This document shows positions 1 through 6,045 of a stretch of 10,892 bases of DNA, in pieces. Source of the DNA: Halobacteriales archaeon QH_8_67_36 (GTDB lineage: Archaea; Halobacteriota; Halobacteria; Halobacteriales; Haloarculaceae); assembly GCA_003021755.1 (NCBI GenBank), contig PXQZ01000073.1, positions 1 through 10,892 of the forward strand. Direction: 5' to 3'. How positions within the stretch are numbered: position 1 is the stretch's first letter; the number at the start of each line of letters is the position of its first letter. A program made the position numbers and the translations under genes. A model generated the notes under the pieces. The model was not told where the DNA came from and did not search any database. It saw only the letters and a list, made by a program, of their open reading frames with translations.

Positions 1-25
1 CGTAGCCGTCCTTCTTCGAGGCCAT
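1..25 (-). CDS. start of an unidentified gene, cut by the left edge
   Basis: Read on the minus strand from 25 downwards, an ATG is followed by seven codons giving MASKKDGY before the window ends. All the codons after the start end in G or C, as real genes here do. A weak TATA-like stretch (GCTTAT on the minus strand, about 50-56) lies roughly 26 bases upstream, fitting a leaderless start. Eight residues are too few to name a family. It would be transcribed divergently from leuS. Confidence 0.35.
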
Positions 26-376
26 GTCGTGACGATGGCGGCCCCGGCTGATAAGCGCTCCCGGACACCGCCGTTACCGGGTAACACCGACGCCACCATC
101 AGCGCGAGACGTCATGTGCATACCCACATATCCACTCGACGGAAACGACCGAACCACCCGACGCCCGGGGTCGCTGTAGCCTGCTGGCCCACGACGTGGC
201 CGACGACGTGCGGCTGCTCCCCCGCCAATGACACCAGATACGAACTGCCGCTGTTGCTCTCGGCCGTCGACATTACCCCGAAGGACGACAGCGAGACGGT
301 CATCCGCGAGTGGGCTGACGACCATAACCCCGGCGATACTTCGTCTCCGTGACCAGCGAGGCGCGAGAGCCTGATA
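26..376. other. gene-poor stretch with coding-like fragments in two frames
   Basis: I see no complete gene here. On the plus strand, about 121-228 reads as a haloarchaeal-looking fragment (LLAHDVADDVRLLPR at its end) and then meets a stop at 229-231. From about 230 to 352 a different frame reads an acidic segment (SAVDITPKDDSETVIREWAD) ending in a stop. Both have G/C-biased third positions. They could be the remains of one frameshifted gene or chance open frames in GC-rich DNA. A 63-codon minus-strand open frame (112-303) also exists, but its product is poor in acidic residues, unlike proteins of this organism. Confidence 0.3.
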
Positions 377-450
377 CTGGTGGCTGTAAGTCCATAAAGA
401 TATTCGCCACCCCGGGGTGGCGGAATACTTTAGTTTGTTACAGCCACCAG
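377..450. repeat. 74-bp nested palindrome, possible symmetric promoter/operator
   Basis: The dyad centre lies between 413 and 414. Outer arms are a perfect 13-bp match (CTGGTGGCTGTAA at 377-389 against TTACAGCCACCAG at 438-450). A 5-bp pair (TAAAG at 395-399, CTTTA at 428-432) and a perfect 9-bp inner pair (405-413 against 414-422, core CCCCGGGG) share the same centre. In all, 27 of 37 positions pair. The CTTTA elements face outwards on both strands and resemble TATA boxes, so this could be a two-way promoter with a built-in operator. It could also be a strong RNA hairpin or a small mobile palindromic element. The symmetry is directly visible; the function is inferred. Confidence 0.8.
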
Positions 451-524
451 CATGAGCGAGCGGCGAGTCGGCGCCCCCGTGAGCCGAACACTCATGTGTC
501 ACGGCGACACACTCCAACTATCGA
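428..524 (+). promoter_or_regulatory. probable leuS promoter and 5' leader
   Basis: No TATA-like box lies 22-30 bases before the leuS ATG at 525, unlike the downstream genes. The closest AT-rich candidate is TTTAGTTT at about 429-436, inside the palindrome, which would start transcription near 455-460 and leave a leader of roughly 65-70 bases. The leader contains a 6-bp inverted repeat, TGTGTC (495-500) and GACACA (506-511), with a 5-base loop. leuS may therefore have a structured leader, but nothing shows that it is regulatory. Confidence 0.35.
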
Positions 525-3218
525 ATGTCGCGCCGCTACGACCACGCACGGGTCACGGAGTACTGGCAGCACGTCTGGGAGCGAGAGGGGGTCTACGAGA
601 CGCCCGATGCGTCCTCGGCCTCCGGCTCGCTGCACATGGGCCACATCCGAAACTATGCCATCACGGACGCCCACGCCCGCTACCGCCGAATGGCGGGCGA
701 CCGCGTGCTCCACCCGATGGGGTGGGACGCCTTCGGCCTCCCTGCGGAAAACGCGGCCTACGAGCGCGACACGGACCCCGAAGCGTGGACCCGCGCCTGC
801 ATCGAGCGGATGCGCGACGACCTCGAAGAGATGGGCTTTGGCTATGACTGGTCCCGCGAGATAACGACCTGCGACCCGGAGTACTACCGGTGGAACCAGT
901 GGCTCTTCACCCGCTTTCTGGACGAGGGGCTCGTGGAGTACGACTCGGCGACGGTCAACTGGTGTCCGGACTGTGAGACCGTCCTCGCGGACGCGCAGGT
1001 CGAGACCGAGGACCGCGAGGGCGCCGCCCACGGCCACGCGGCCGGCGGCGTCTGCTGGCGCTGTGGCACCGCCGTCACCCGCCGGGATCTCGACCAGTGG
1101 TTTTTCACTATCACCGACTACGCCGACGAACTGTACGACGGGCTGGACGACCTCGACGGGTGGCCCGACGGCGTCAGGGACAGCCAGCGCAACTGGATCG
1201 GCCGGCAGAAAGGGGCGGAAGTCACCTTCGAGCTCGACGGTCATGAACTGTCGGCCTTCACCGCGCGGTTGGACACCGTCTACGGCGCGACCTACCTCGC
1301 GCTCGCGCCGGGCCATGACCTCGTGGGCGACCTCGCGGAACGGGACGACGACGTGGCGGCCTACCTCGACGAGGTGGCCAGCACGGACGACGCCGGGCGC
1401 TCCGGCGTCGAAACGGACGTGACGGCGACCCACCCCTTTACCGGCGCGGAACTTCCCGTCTACGTCGCGGCCTACGTGCTGGACGACGTGGGCACCGGCG
1501 CGGTGATGGGCGTGCCTGCCCACAACGACCGGGACCACGCCTTCGCCGACGAGCATGACCTCCCCATCGAGCAGGCGATCGAACCCGTCGACGGCAGCGG
1601 GACGGACCTGCCCGACGTGCCCTACACCGACGACGGGATGCTGACCGACAGCGGCAAATACGATGGGCTGGCCAGCGCGGCCGCTCGCGAGCGCCTGCTT
1701 GACCACGAGGGCGTCGAAACGGCGACGACCTACCGGCTCCGGGACTGGCTCGTCTCCCGACAGCGTTACTGGGGGACGCCCATCCCCATCGTTCACTGTG
1801 ACGACTGTGGCGCCGTTCCCGTCCCCGACGAGGACCTCCCCGTCGAACTGCCCCAGTACGTCCAGACGACCGGGAACCCGCTGGACGCCGCCGACGAGTG
1901 GAAACAGACCACGTGTCCGGAGTGTGGCGGCGAGGCGACCCGTGAGACCGACACGATGGACACGTTCGTCGACTCCTCGTGGTACTTCCTGCGTTTTCTC
2001 TCGCCACACTTCGAGGACGCGCCCTTCGACCAGCAGACCGCCGACGAGTGGCTCCCGGTCGACGTCTACGTCGGCGGCGAGGAACACGCCGTCCTCCACC
2101 TGCTGTACATCCGCTTTTTCACCCGGGCGCTCGCGGACCTCGGCCTGCTGGACCGGCGCGAACCGGTCGAGCGGCTCATCAACCAGGGAACGGTGCTACA
2201 CGGCGGGCAGAAGATGTCCAAGTCCGCGGGCAACGCTGTCGCGCCACACGAGTACGGCGCGGAGACGACGCGGCTGTTCGTCCTCTCGGCGGCCCACCCC
2301 GCCCAGGACTTCGAGTGGACGGTCAAGGACGTCTCGATGGCCTACGACTTCCAGCAGGACGTCTACGGGATGGTCGCCGACTTCGCCGAGGGGCGCGAGC
2401 GGCGCCGGCGCTCACAGGAGGCCCGCCCGGTCCGCACCGAGAGCGAGCCCCATGACGCCTATCTGGAGCGCGAAATCGACCGCACTATCGCCGCCGTCAC
2501 CGAGGAGTACGACCGCTTTCGCTTCCACCGGGTCGTCGGCGAGCTCCGGCGCTTTGCCCGGCTACTCCGCCGGTACGAGCGGTACGAACCACCCTACCTG
2601 TTCGCCTACAGCCGCGGGCTGCGGACACTGACGAAGCTCCTCGCGCCCATCGCCCCCTATCTGGCCGAGGAGCTGTGGCACGTCCTCGGCGAGGACGGAC
2701 TGGTCGCCGAGGCCGACTGGCCCGAGTCGCTGCGTGATGTCGAGAGCCACCGCATCGAGCGGGAGCTCGTCCGGACGACGCTGGCCGACGTGCGCGACAT
2801 CACCGAGGTCGTCGACATCTCGGACCCCGACCACATCGAACTCGTCGTCGCCGCCGACTGGAAGTACGAGGCCTACCGCACCGCCCAGGCCGCCGACCCC
2901 GACGATGGAGTCGGATACGGTCAGACAAGCAGTCGGACAGCGGAGCTATCCGACGACGCCATCGTCGGCGAAATCATGGGTCGGGAGCCGATGCAGGAAC
3001 GGGGCGACGCCGCCGCGGACTACGCCGCCGACCTCGCCGACCGGAGTGAAGGGCTGGAACCCATCGTCGGCGGCGACCGGGAACTCGACGTGTTACAACA
3101 GGCCGCCTGGCTCTTCGAGGACGAGTTCGGCGCCGACGTGACCGTCCGACGAGCGACCGAGGACGACGACCTGGCGGGGCAGGCCAGACCGAACAAGCCC
3201 GCGATTCACATCTCCTGA
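525..3218 (+). CDS. leuS: leucyl-tRNA synthetase, bacterial/archaeal chimeric type
   Basis: Class I synthetase that charges tRNA-Leu with leucine (EC 6.1.1.4) in the cytoplasm; 897 residues. Visible motifs are HMGH (37-40), GWDAFGLPAEN (66-76), zinc-ligand pairs C147/C150 and C177/C180, the join RNWIGR into the CP1 editing domain, editing-site TARLDT (246-251) and HNDRD (333-337), a second Cys set C425/C428 and C464/C467, and KMSKS (563-567). CP1 follows the zinc module, which is the bacterial arrangement, while the tail ending in KPAIHIS resembles archaeal LeuRS. Haloarchaeal LeuRS chimeras of this kind are known. Oddities: W18 to the HMGH histidine is 19 residues against 31 in E. coli, so the MLPYPSG-type segment is missing; one editing threonine is Ala; and there is a 17-residue insertion-like segment near 795-811. 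The identity is secure, but full activity is doubtful if the sequence is correct. Confidence 0.96.
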   Translation: MSRRYDHARVTEYWQHVWEREGVYETPDASSASGSLHMGHIRNYAITDAHARYRRMAGDRVLHPMGWDAFGLPAENAAYERDTDPEAWTRACIERMRDDLEEMGFGYDWSREITTCDPEYYRWNQWLFTRFLDEGLVEYDSATVNWCPDCETVLADAQVETEDREGAAHGHAAGGVCWRCGTAVTRRDLDQWFFTITDYADELYDGLDDLDGWPDGVRDSQRNWIGRQKGAEVTFELDGHELSAFTARLDTVYGATYLALAPGHDLVGDLAERDDDVAAYLDEVASTDDAGRSGVETDVTATHPFTGAELPVYVAAYVLDDVGTGAVMGVPAHNDRDHAFADEHDLPIEQAIEPVDGSGTDLPDVPYTDDGMLTDSGKYDGLASAAARERLLDHEGVETATTYRLRDWLVSRQRYWGTPIPIVHCDDCGAVPVPDEDLPVELPQYVQTTGNPLDAADEWKQTTCPECGGEATRETDTMDTFVDSSWYFLRFLSPHFEDAPFDQQTADEWLPVDVYVGGEEHAVLHLLYIRFFTRALADLGLLDRREPVERLINQGTVLHGGQKMSKSAGNAVAPHEYGAETTRLFVLSAAHPAQDFEWTVKDVSMAYDFQQDVYGMVADFAEGRERRRRSQEARPVRTESEPHDAYLEREIDRTIAAVTEEYDRFRFHRVVGELRRFARLLRRYERYEPPYLFAYSRGLRTLTKLLAPIAPYLAEELWHVLGEDGLVAEADWPESLRDVESHRIERELVRTTLADVRDITEVVDISDPDHIELVVAADWKYEAYRTAQAADPDDGVGYGQTSSRTAELSDDAIVGEIMGREPMQERGDAAADYAADLADRSEGLEPIVGGDRELDVLQQAAWLFEDEFGADVTVRRATEDDDLAGQARPNKPAIHIS
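2899..2956. repeat. 51-bp in-frame insertion-like segment inside leuS
   Basis: CCGACGA occurs at 2899-2905 and again at 2950-2956, an offset of exactly 51 bases (17 codons). Inside lies a perfect 8-bp inverted repeat, GTCGGATA (2910-2917) and TATCCGAC (2947-2954). The enclosed codons (GGA, GGT, ACA, AGT, CTA) are less GC-biased than those around them. From memory, haloarchaeal LeuRS proteins pass almost directly from the ...AADPD segment to DDAIVGEIM, so this looks like a small palindromic insertion tolerated between domains. A natural linker with chance repeats is the alternative. Confidence 0.45.
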
Positions 3219-3455
3219 GTCGTCCCACCGTTCCGTGGCGGTACAGGGCGGCGACGACCAGGAGGCGTCGGTCGTCAACGGACTCCTGTGAGTAATTCGA
3301 TCCGTGCCCGATATCGCTCGTGGTTCCGTGCGGGACGGTGTTTGGGTAACCGACGGAGACAGCAAACAGTCAGAAAGCCCCGACTGGCTGAACCCGGGGG
3401 TGGTTCGAGAGCGCGACGTTCTCCCGTGACACTGTCCTGTGCGGGGCACAATCCC
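3219..3455. other. leuS-hisB intergenic region with overlapping dyads
   Basis: No gene seen. Two inverted repeats overlap: GACGACC (3253-3259) with GGTCGTC (3270-3276), loop 10, and CAGGAG (3259-3264) with CTCCTG (3283-3288), loop 18. They could form alternative RNA hairpins behind the leuS stop, but arms of 6-7 bp occur by chance in GC-rich DNA, and no clear T-run follows them. Confidence 0.2.
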
Positions 3456-3462
3456 CAAATAG
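3456..3462 (+). promoter_or_regulatory. TATA-like box of hisB
   Basis: CAAATAG is the only AT-rich patch near the hisB start and sits 22-28 bases before its ATG. That spacing matches a leaderless haloarchaeal transcript starting at or next to the start codon. No Shine-Dalgarno sequence is seen. Confidence 0.45.
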
Positions 3463-3483
3463 ACGGCCCACACAACTCCGGGT

Positions 3484-3999
3484 ATGACCGACCGCACGGC
3501 GGCCGTTACCCGGGAGACGGCCGAGACGGACATCGAGGTGACGCTGGACATCGACGGCGACGGCGACTCGACCGTCGACACCGGCATCGGCTTCTTCGAC
3601 CACATGCTTGACTCGTTCTCGACACATGGCCTGTTCGACCTCACCGTGCAGTGTGACGGCGACCTGGAAATCGACGACCACCACACCGTCGAGGACGTGG
3701 CCATCGCGCTCGGGGAGGCGTTCGCGGACGCGTTGGGCGAGAAACGCGGCATCGTCCGTTTCGCCGACCGGACGGTGCCCCTGGACGAGGCCATCGCCAG
3801 CGTCGTCGTCGACGTTTCCGGCCGGCCCCACTACGGCTTCGAGGGCGAGTTCTCGCAGGCGGAGGTCGGCGGGATGACCAGCCACATGGCGAAACACTTC
3901 GGGCGCTCGCTGGCGACCAACGCCGGGCTGACGCTGCACTGCGGCGTCGAGGGCGAGAACGCCCACCACGAGATAGAGGCCGGCTGTACCGTGCCATAA
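3484..3999 (+). CDS. hisB: imidazoleglycerol-phosphate dehydratase, C-terminally truncated
   Basis: Converts imidazole glycerol phosphate to imidazole acetol phosphate in histidine synthesis (EC 4.2.1.19). Family hallmarks are TGIGFFDHML (33-42), the first metal motif HHTVED (66-71), SGRP (112-115) and the second metal motif HHEIEA (161-166). Family members are usually about 190-200 residues. This one ends at 171: after HHEIEA the expected LFKALARTLDDA-type helix and the PSTKG motif are replaced by GCTVP and a stop. I could not find the missing tail in any frame before the next gene. PSTKG supplies Ser and Lys that bind the substrate phosphate in characterised enzymes, so the product is probably impaired, or the sequence has lost a piece here. 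Identity is certain; function is uncertain. A TATA-like box suggests it is transcribed on its own. Confidence 0.93.
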   Translation: MTDRTAAVTRETAETDIEVTLDIDGDGDSTVDTGIGFFDHMLDSFSTHGLFDLTVQCDGDLEIDDHHTVEDVAIALGEAFADALGEKRGIVRFADRTVPLDEAIASVVVDVSGRPHYGFEGEFSQAEVGGMTSHMAKHFGRSLATNAGLTLHCGVEGENAHHEIEAGCTVP

Positions 4000-4088
4000 G
4001 TTCACACGGCATTGCGACGAGTGAAACCTACGAACACTTTCACGATTCGAAACGGCCGCCGTCCCGTCGGGTTTCGGCAGACGGGACC

Positions 4089-4096
4089 CTCTTAAC
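4089..4096 (+). promoter_or_regulatory. TATA-like box of the ACT-domain gene
   Basis: CTCTTAAC lies 23-30 bases before the ATG at 4119, suiting a leaderless transcript. A GGAGGC at 4098-4102 or so resembles a ribosome site but is about 17-21 bases from the ATG, too far to serve as one. Further upstream a 6-bp inverted repeat, GTGAAA (4021-4026) and TTTCAC (4038-4043), might be the hisB terminator or an operator. Confidence 0.4.
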
Positions 4097-4118
4097 GGAG
4101 GCTGACGTTGGTGCCGCC

Positions 4119-4622
4119 ATGTTCGATGAGATCATGGAGAAGTTCGAGGACTCCCCGGGCCAGCAGGCCGTCATCCGCCTGCTGCTCGAACGCGGGTTCT
4201 CGGTCAACGAGGACGGGCGGGTGGTTTCGGGCGGCATCGAGATACCCAATACGGGCATCGCCCGCGAGGTGGGCGTCGACCGCCGCGTGGTCAACGCGAC
4301 GACCGACGCCATCCTCGCCGACGACGAACTGCGGCGCATCTTCCGGAACATCTCCGCCGTCCCGAGCCTGCTCGACTTGGCGCCGGTGCTCGAACTCACC
4401 GCAATCACCATCTCCGTACGGGCGGCCGACGAGTCCGGCATCGTCTCGCGGGTGACGGCGGCCATCGCCGAGCGGGACATCTCCATCCGGCAGGTCCTCA
4501 GCGAGGACCCGGAGTTCACCGACGACCCCAGACTGTACGTCATCACCGACGAGGCCCTGCCCGGCGACCTCATCAACGAACTCCGTGAGATGGCGTTCGT
4601 CCGCACCATCGAACTGGCCTGA
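4119..4622 (+). CDS. HTH plus ACT-domain predicted regulator of amino acid metabolism (COG2150-like)
   Basis: 167 residues. The N-terminal half has an HTH-like region at about 43-68 (IPNTGIAREVGVDRRVVNAT), with the pattern of a recognition helix after a tight turn. The C-terminal half, about 95-167, begins with the ITISVRAADESGIVSRVTAA strand-loop-helix typical of ACT domains, which bind amino acids and signal to a partner domain. The protein matches the archaeal COG2150 group, annotated as predicted regulators of amino acid metabolism. It is probably cytoplasmic and DNA-binding; ligand and targets cannot be read from sequence. It follows hisB by 119 bases in the same direction, which fits amino acid metabolism but does not prove that it controls hisB or leuS. 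The gene appears intact. Confidence 0.85.
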   Translation: MFDEIMEKFEDSPGQQAVIRLLLERGFSVNEDGRVVSGGIEIPNTGIAREVGVDRRVVNATTDAILADDELRRIFRNISAVPSLLDLAPVLELTAITISVRAADESGIVSRVTAAIAERDISIRQVLSEDPEFTDDPRLYVITDEALPGDLINELREMAFVRTIELA

Positions 4623-4643
4623 CCGCGCCCCGTCGACGGGACA

Positions 4644-4649
4644 TTTATT
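4644..4649 (+). promoter_or_regulatory. TATA-like box of the small membrane protein gene
   Basis: TTTATT, in an otherwise GC-rich gap, lies 27-32 bases before the ATG at 4676. It marks a separate promoter and supports that ATG over the out-of-frame ATG at 4672. Confidence 0.5.
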
Positions 4650-4675
4650 CGCCACCGCCGCGAGGCGGGGCATGT

Positions 4676-4864
4676 ATGCACCCTCCGCTCGCCGTCGGCA
4701 TCCCCGGTCTGACGGAACTGCTCGTGATGCTCACGCTCGCACTGTCGTATCTGGGCGTCCCGGCACTCATCGCCATCGCCGTCTACCACTTCTACGACGG
4801 GAAGTACGGCTACGACGAGCGCATCGACGACCTCGAAGCCCGCATCGAGCGACTGGAGGACTAG
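4676..4864 (+). CDS. small single-pass membrane protein with charged C-terminal helix
   Basis: 62 residues, function unknown. A hydrophobic stretch at about 12-38 (LTELLVMLTLALSYLGVPAL and onward) should form one membrane helix, possibly kinked at P29. After YHFYDGKYGYDE comes a short amphipathic, strongly charged segment (DERIDDLEARIERLED) that could form a coiled coil for oligomerisation or partner binding on the cytoplasmic face. The acidic composition, biased codons and a well-placed TATA box support a real gene. I recall similar short proteins in haloarchaea as hypothetical proteins only. There is no signal peptidase site or lipobox. Confidence 0.75.
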   Translation: MHPPLAVGIPGLTELLVMLTLALSYLGVPALIAIAVYHFYDGKYGYDERIDDLEARIERLED

Positions 4865-4883
4865 GCCGTCCCCACTACGACCG

Positions 4884-4889
4884 TTTTTG
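4884..4889 (+). promoter_or_regulatory. TATA-like box of the ferredoxin gene
   Basis: TTTTTG is the only AT-rich run in the 48-base gap and ends 24 bases before the GTG at 4913, consistent with leaderless transcription from that GTG. Confidence 0.45.
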
Positions 4890-4912
4890 TCCGTCCGGCC
4901 GAACGGAACGGT

Positions 4913-5269
4913 GTGTCTCACCCCGTCACCATCACTGTCGAAACGCCCGATGGCGAGACCCGGGAACTGACCGCGCCCGACGGCGCCGTGCTCCGTGACG
5001 TGCTCCTCGGGGCCGATCTCTCTCCGCACGGCCGCTACGCCGGCACTGTGAACTGCGGGGGTAACGGGCTCTGTGCGACCTGTGGCGTTCGGCTGGCCGC
5101 CCCTCCCGACCCGGACCACTGGCACGACGACCTGGCCGACCGCTTTGGCTATCCGCGCCTGTCCTGTCAACTGCGGGTACGCGAGGGTATGCGCGTCCGG
5201 CTGCTGGACAAGCGGGTGTGGGGGAGCCGGGAGCCCGACGCCCCGGCGAGCGACGGCGAGCAAGGATAA
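4913..5269 (+). CDS. [2Fe-2S] ferredoxin-like electron carrier
   Basis: 118 residues starting at GTG (4913), chosen because the beta-strand HPVTITVETPDG begins directly after it and a TATA-like box is well placed. Cluster ligands are C48, C54, C57 and C85, a CX5CX2CX27C pattern in the context NCGGNGLCATCGVRL. The five-residue first spacing resembles adrenodoxin-type and CGGxGxC-type domains and differs from the CX4C of plant ferredoxins. The protein should be a small soluble one-electron carrier. Its redox partners are not evident; neighbours offer no matching oxidoreductase. It lacks the long acidic insertion of the abundant haloarchaeal plant-type ferredoxin, so it is a different paralogue. 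The tail after about residue 103 is likely disordered. The gene is intact. Confidence 0.88.
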   Translation: MSHPVTITVETPDGETRELTAPDGAVLRDVLLGADLSPHGRYAGTVNCGGNGLCATCGVRLAAPPDPDHWHDDLADRFGYPRLSCQLRVREGMRVRLLDKRVWGSREPDAPASDGEQG

Positions 5270-5300
5270 GTGCTATTCGCGCGCCGCGACTACGGACGGC

Positions 5301-6023
5301 GTGTCGGACTGTCGCCGAGCGCGCCGCCGCCAGCTTCGAGGTACAGGGCTCGGTGTTCATCGGCCACGTCGCGCCCGCCGAGACCGTCGACGCGGCCGAG
5401 GCGTTCTGTGAGGGGATTCGCGAGCAGTACGCCGACGCGACCCACAACGTCCCCGCCTACAGGGTCCGGGCCTCGCCCGACCGGGAGTATTCCAGCGACG
5501 ACGCCGAACCGAGCGGCAGCGCGGGCAAGCCGGCGCCGAACGTCCTCCAGCAGCGGGACATCGAGAGCGTCGCCGCCGTGGTCACCCGCTACTACGGCGG
5601 GACGAACCCCGGCGTGGGCGGACTGGTCCGGGCCTACCCCCGGGCCGTCAACGAGGGGTCGACGCCGCCGAGGTCGTCGGGTCGGTCCCCCACGAGCGGT
5701 TCATCGTTACCGTCGAATACGACGATTCGGGCAGCGTGCGGAGCCTACTGGAGTCGGTCGACGCGGAGTTCTCGGCGGACTACGAGGCCGACGTGACATT
5801 CGACGTACGGGTGTCGACGGCAGAGGGCAGCGCTTTCTTGGACCGGGTCCACAGCGCGACCAGCGGCCGGGCCGACATCGACACCGATCGCTACCCGAAC
5901 ACGTCATGCAGGAGACTATATTACCTTCGAGTGGAACTGAAATCCGCCTCGGTCTGCTGGTTTCCAGCGGAAGGAGAGGGGTTCACGGGTCGACGAGTCA
6001 CCGCGGTACTCTCTATTGTCTGA
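5301..6023 (+). pseudogene. YigZ/IMPACT-family protein gene, broken by frame shifts
   Basis: The family (YigZ/IMPACT N-terminal domain) has no firmly established bacterial or archaeal reaction; eukaryotic IMPACT acts in translation control. The middle part, about 5308-5655, reads cleanly: SFEVQGSVFIGHV, then REYSSDDAEPSGSAGKP and VVTRYYGGTNPGVGGLVRAYPRAV, all family hallmarks. At a run of four G (5655-5658) the correct frame is lost. Adding one G restores VDAAEVVGSVPHERFIVTVEY in the next frame, which continues to SATSGRADID near 5883. No valid start exists in the middle frame. The likely true start, GTG at 5301 (MSD), is in another frame and abuts RTVAERA, suggesting a few codons were lost. 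The expected end near RADID lacks a stop, and the frame runs on to 6023. It is either a pseudogene or sequence error. Confidence 0.8.
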
Positions 6024-6040
6024 CCCGCATAAAAGCAGTT
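5885..6040. other. AT-richer gap between the YigZ remnant and upp, no gene seen
   Basis: This stretch is the overrun of the YigZ frame. It holds a TATA-like ACTATATTACC (about 5915-5925, plus strand), a small hairpin GCTGG-TTT-CCAGC (5956-5968), a pair TCCGC (5943-5947) and GCGGA (5967-5971), and CATAAAAGC (6028-6036), which reads CTTTT on the minus strand. The last could help terminate upp transcription. A small RNA is conceivable but unsupported. I see no tRNA. Confidence 0.25.
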
Positions 6041-6045
6041 TCGAC

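Noticed and set aside
74..517. 147-residue minus-strand open frame upstream of leuS
   Set aside because: Basic and low in Asp/Glu, unlike this organism's proteins, and it spans the 74-bp palindrome.
452..847. Plus-strand open frame starting with MSERRVGAPV just after the palindrome
   Set aside because: Overlaps leuS in another frame, and most of it is a shadow of the leuS N-terminal codons.
492..2099. 535-residue open frame on the minus strand opposite leuS
   Set aside because: It is the mirror of the GC-biased leuS codons. Its product is Val/Arg/Gly-rich with no recognisable motif, while leuS on the other strand is certain.
4098..4102. GGAG-type Shine-Dalgarno site for the ACT-domain gene
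   Set aside because: It is 17-21 bases before the ATG, too far to place a ribosome on that start, and the TATA-like box spacing fits a leaderless message.
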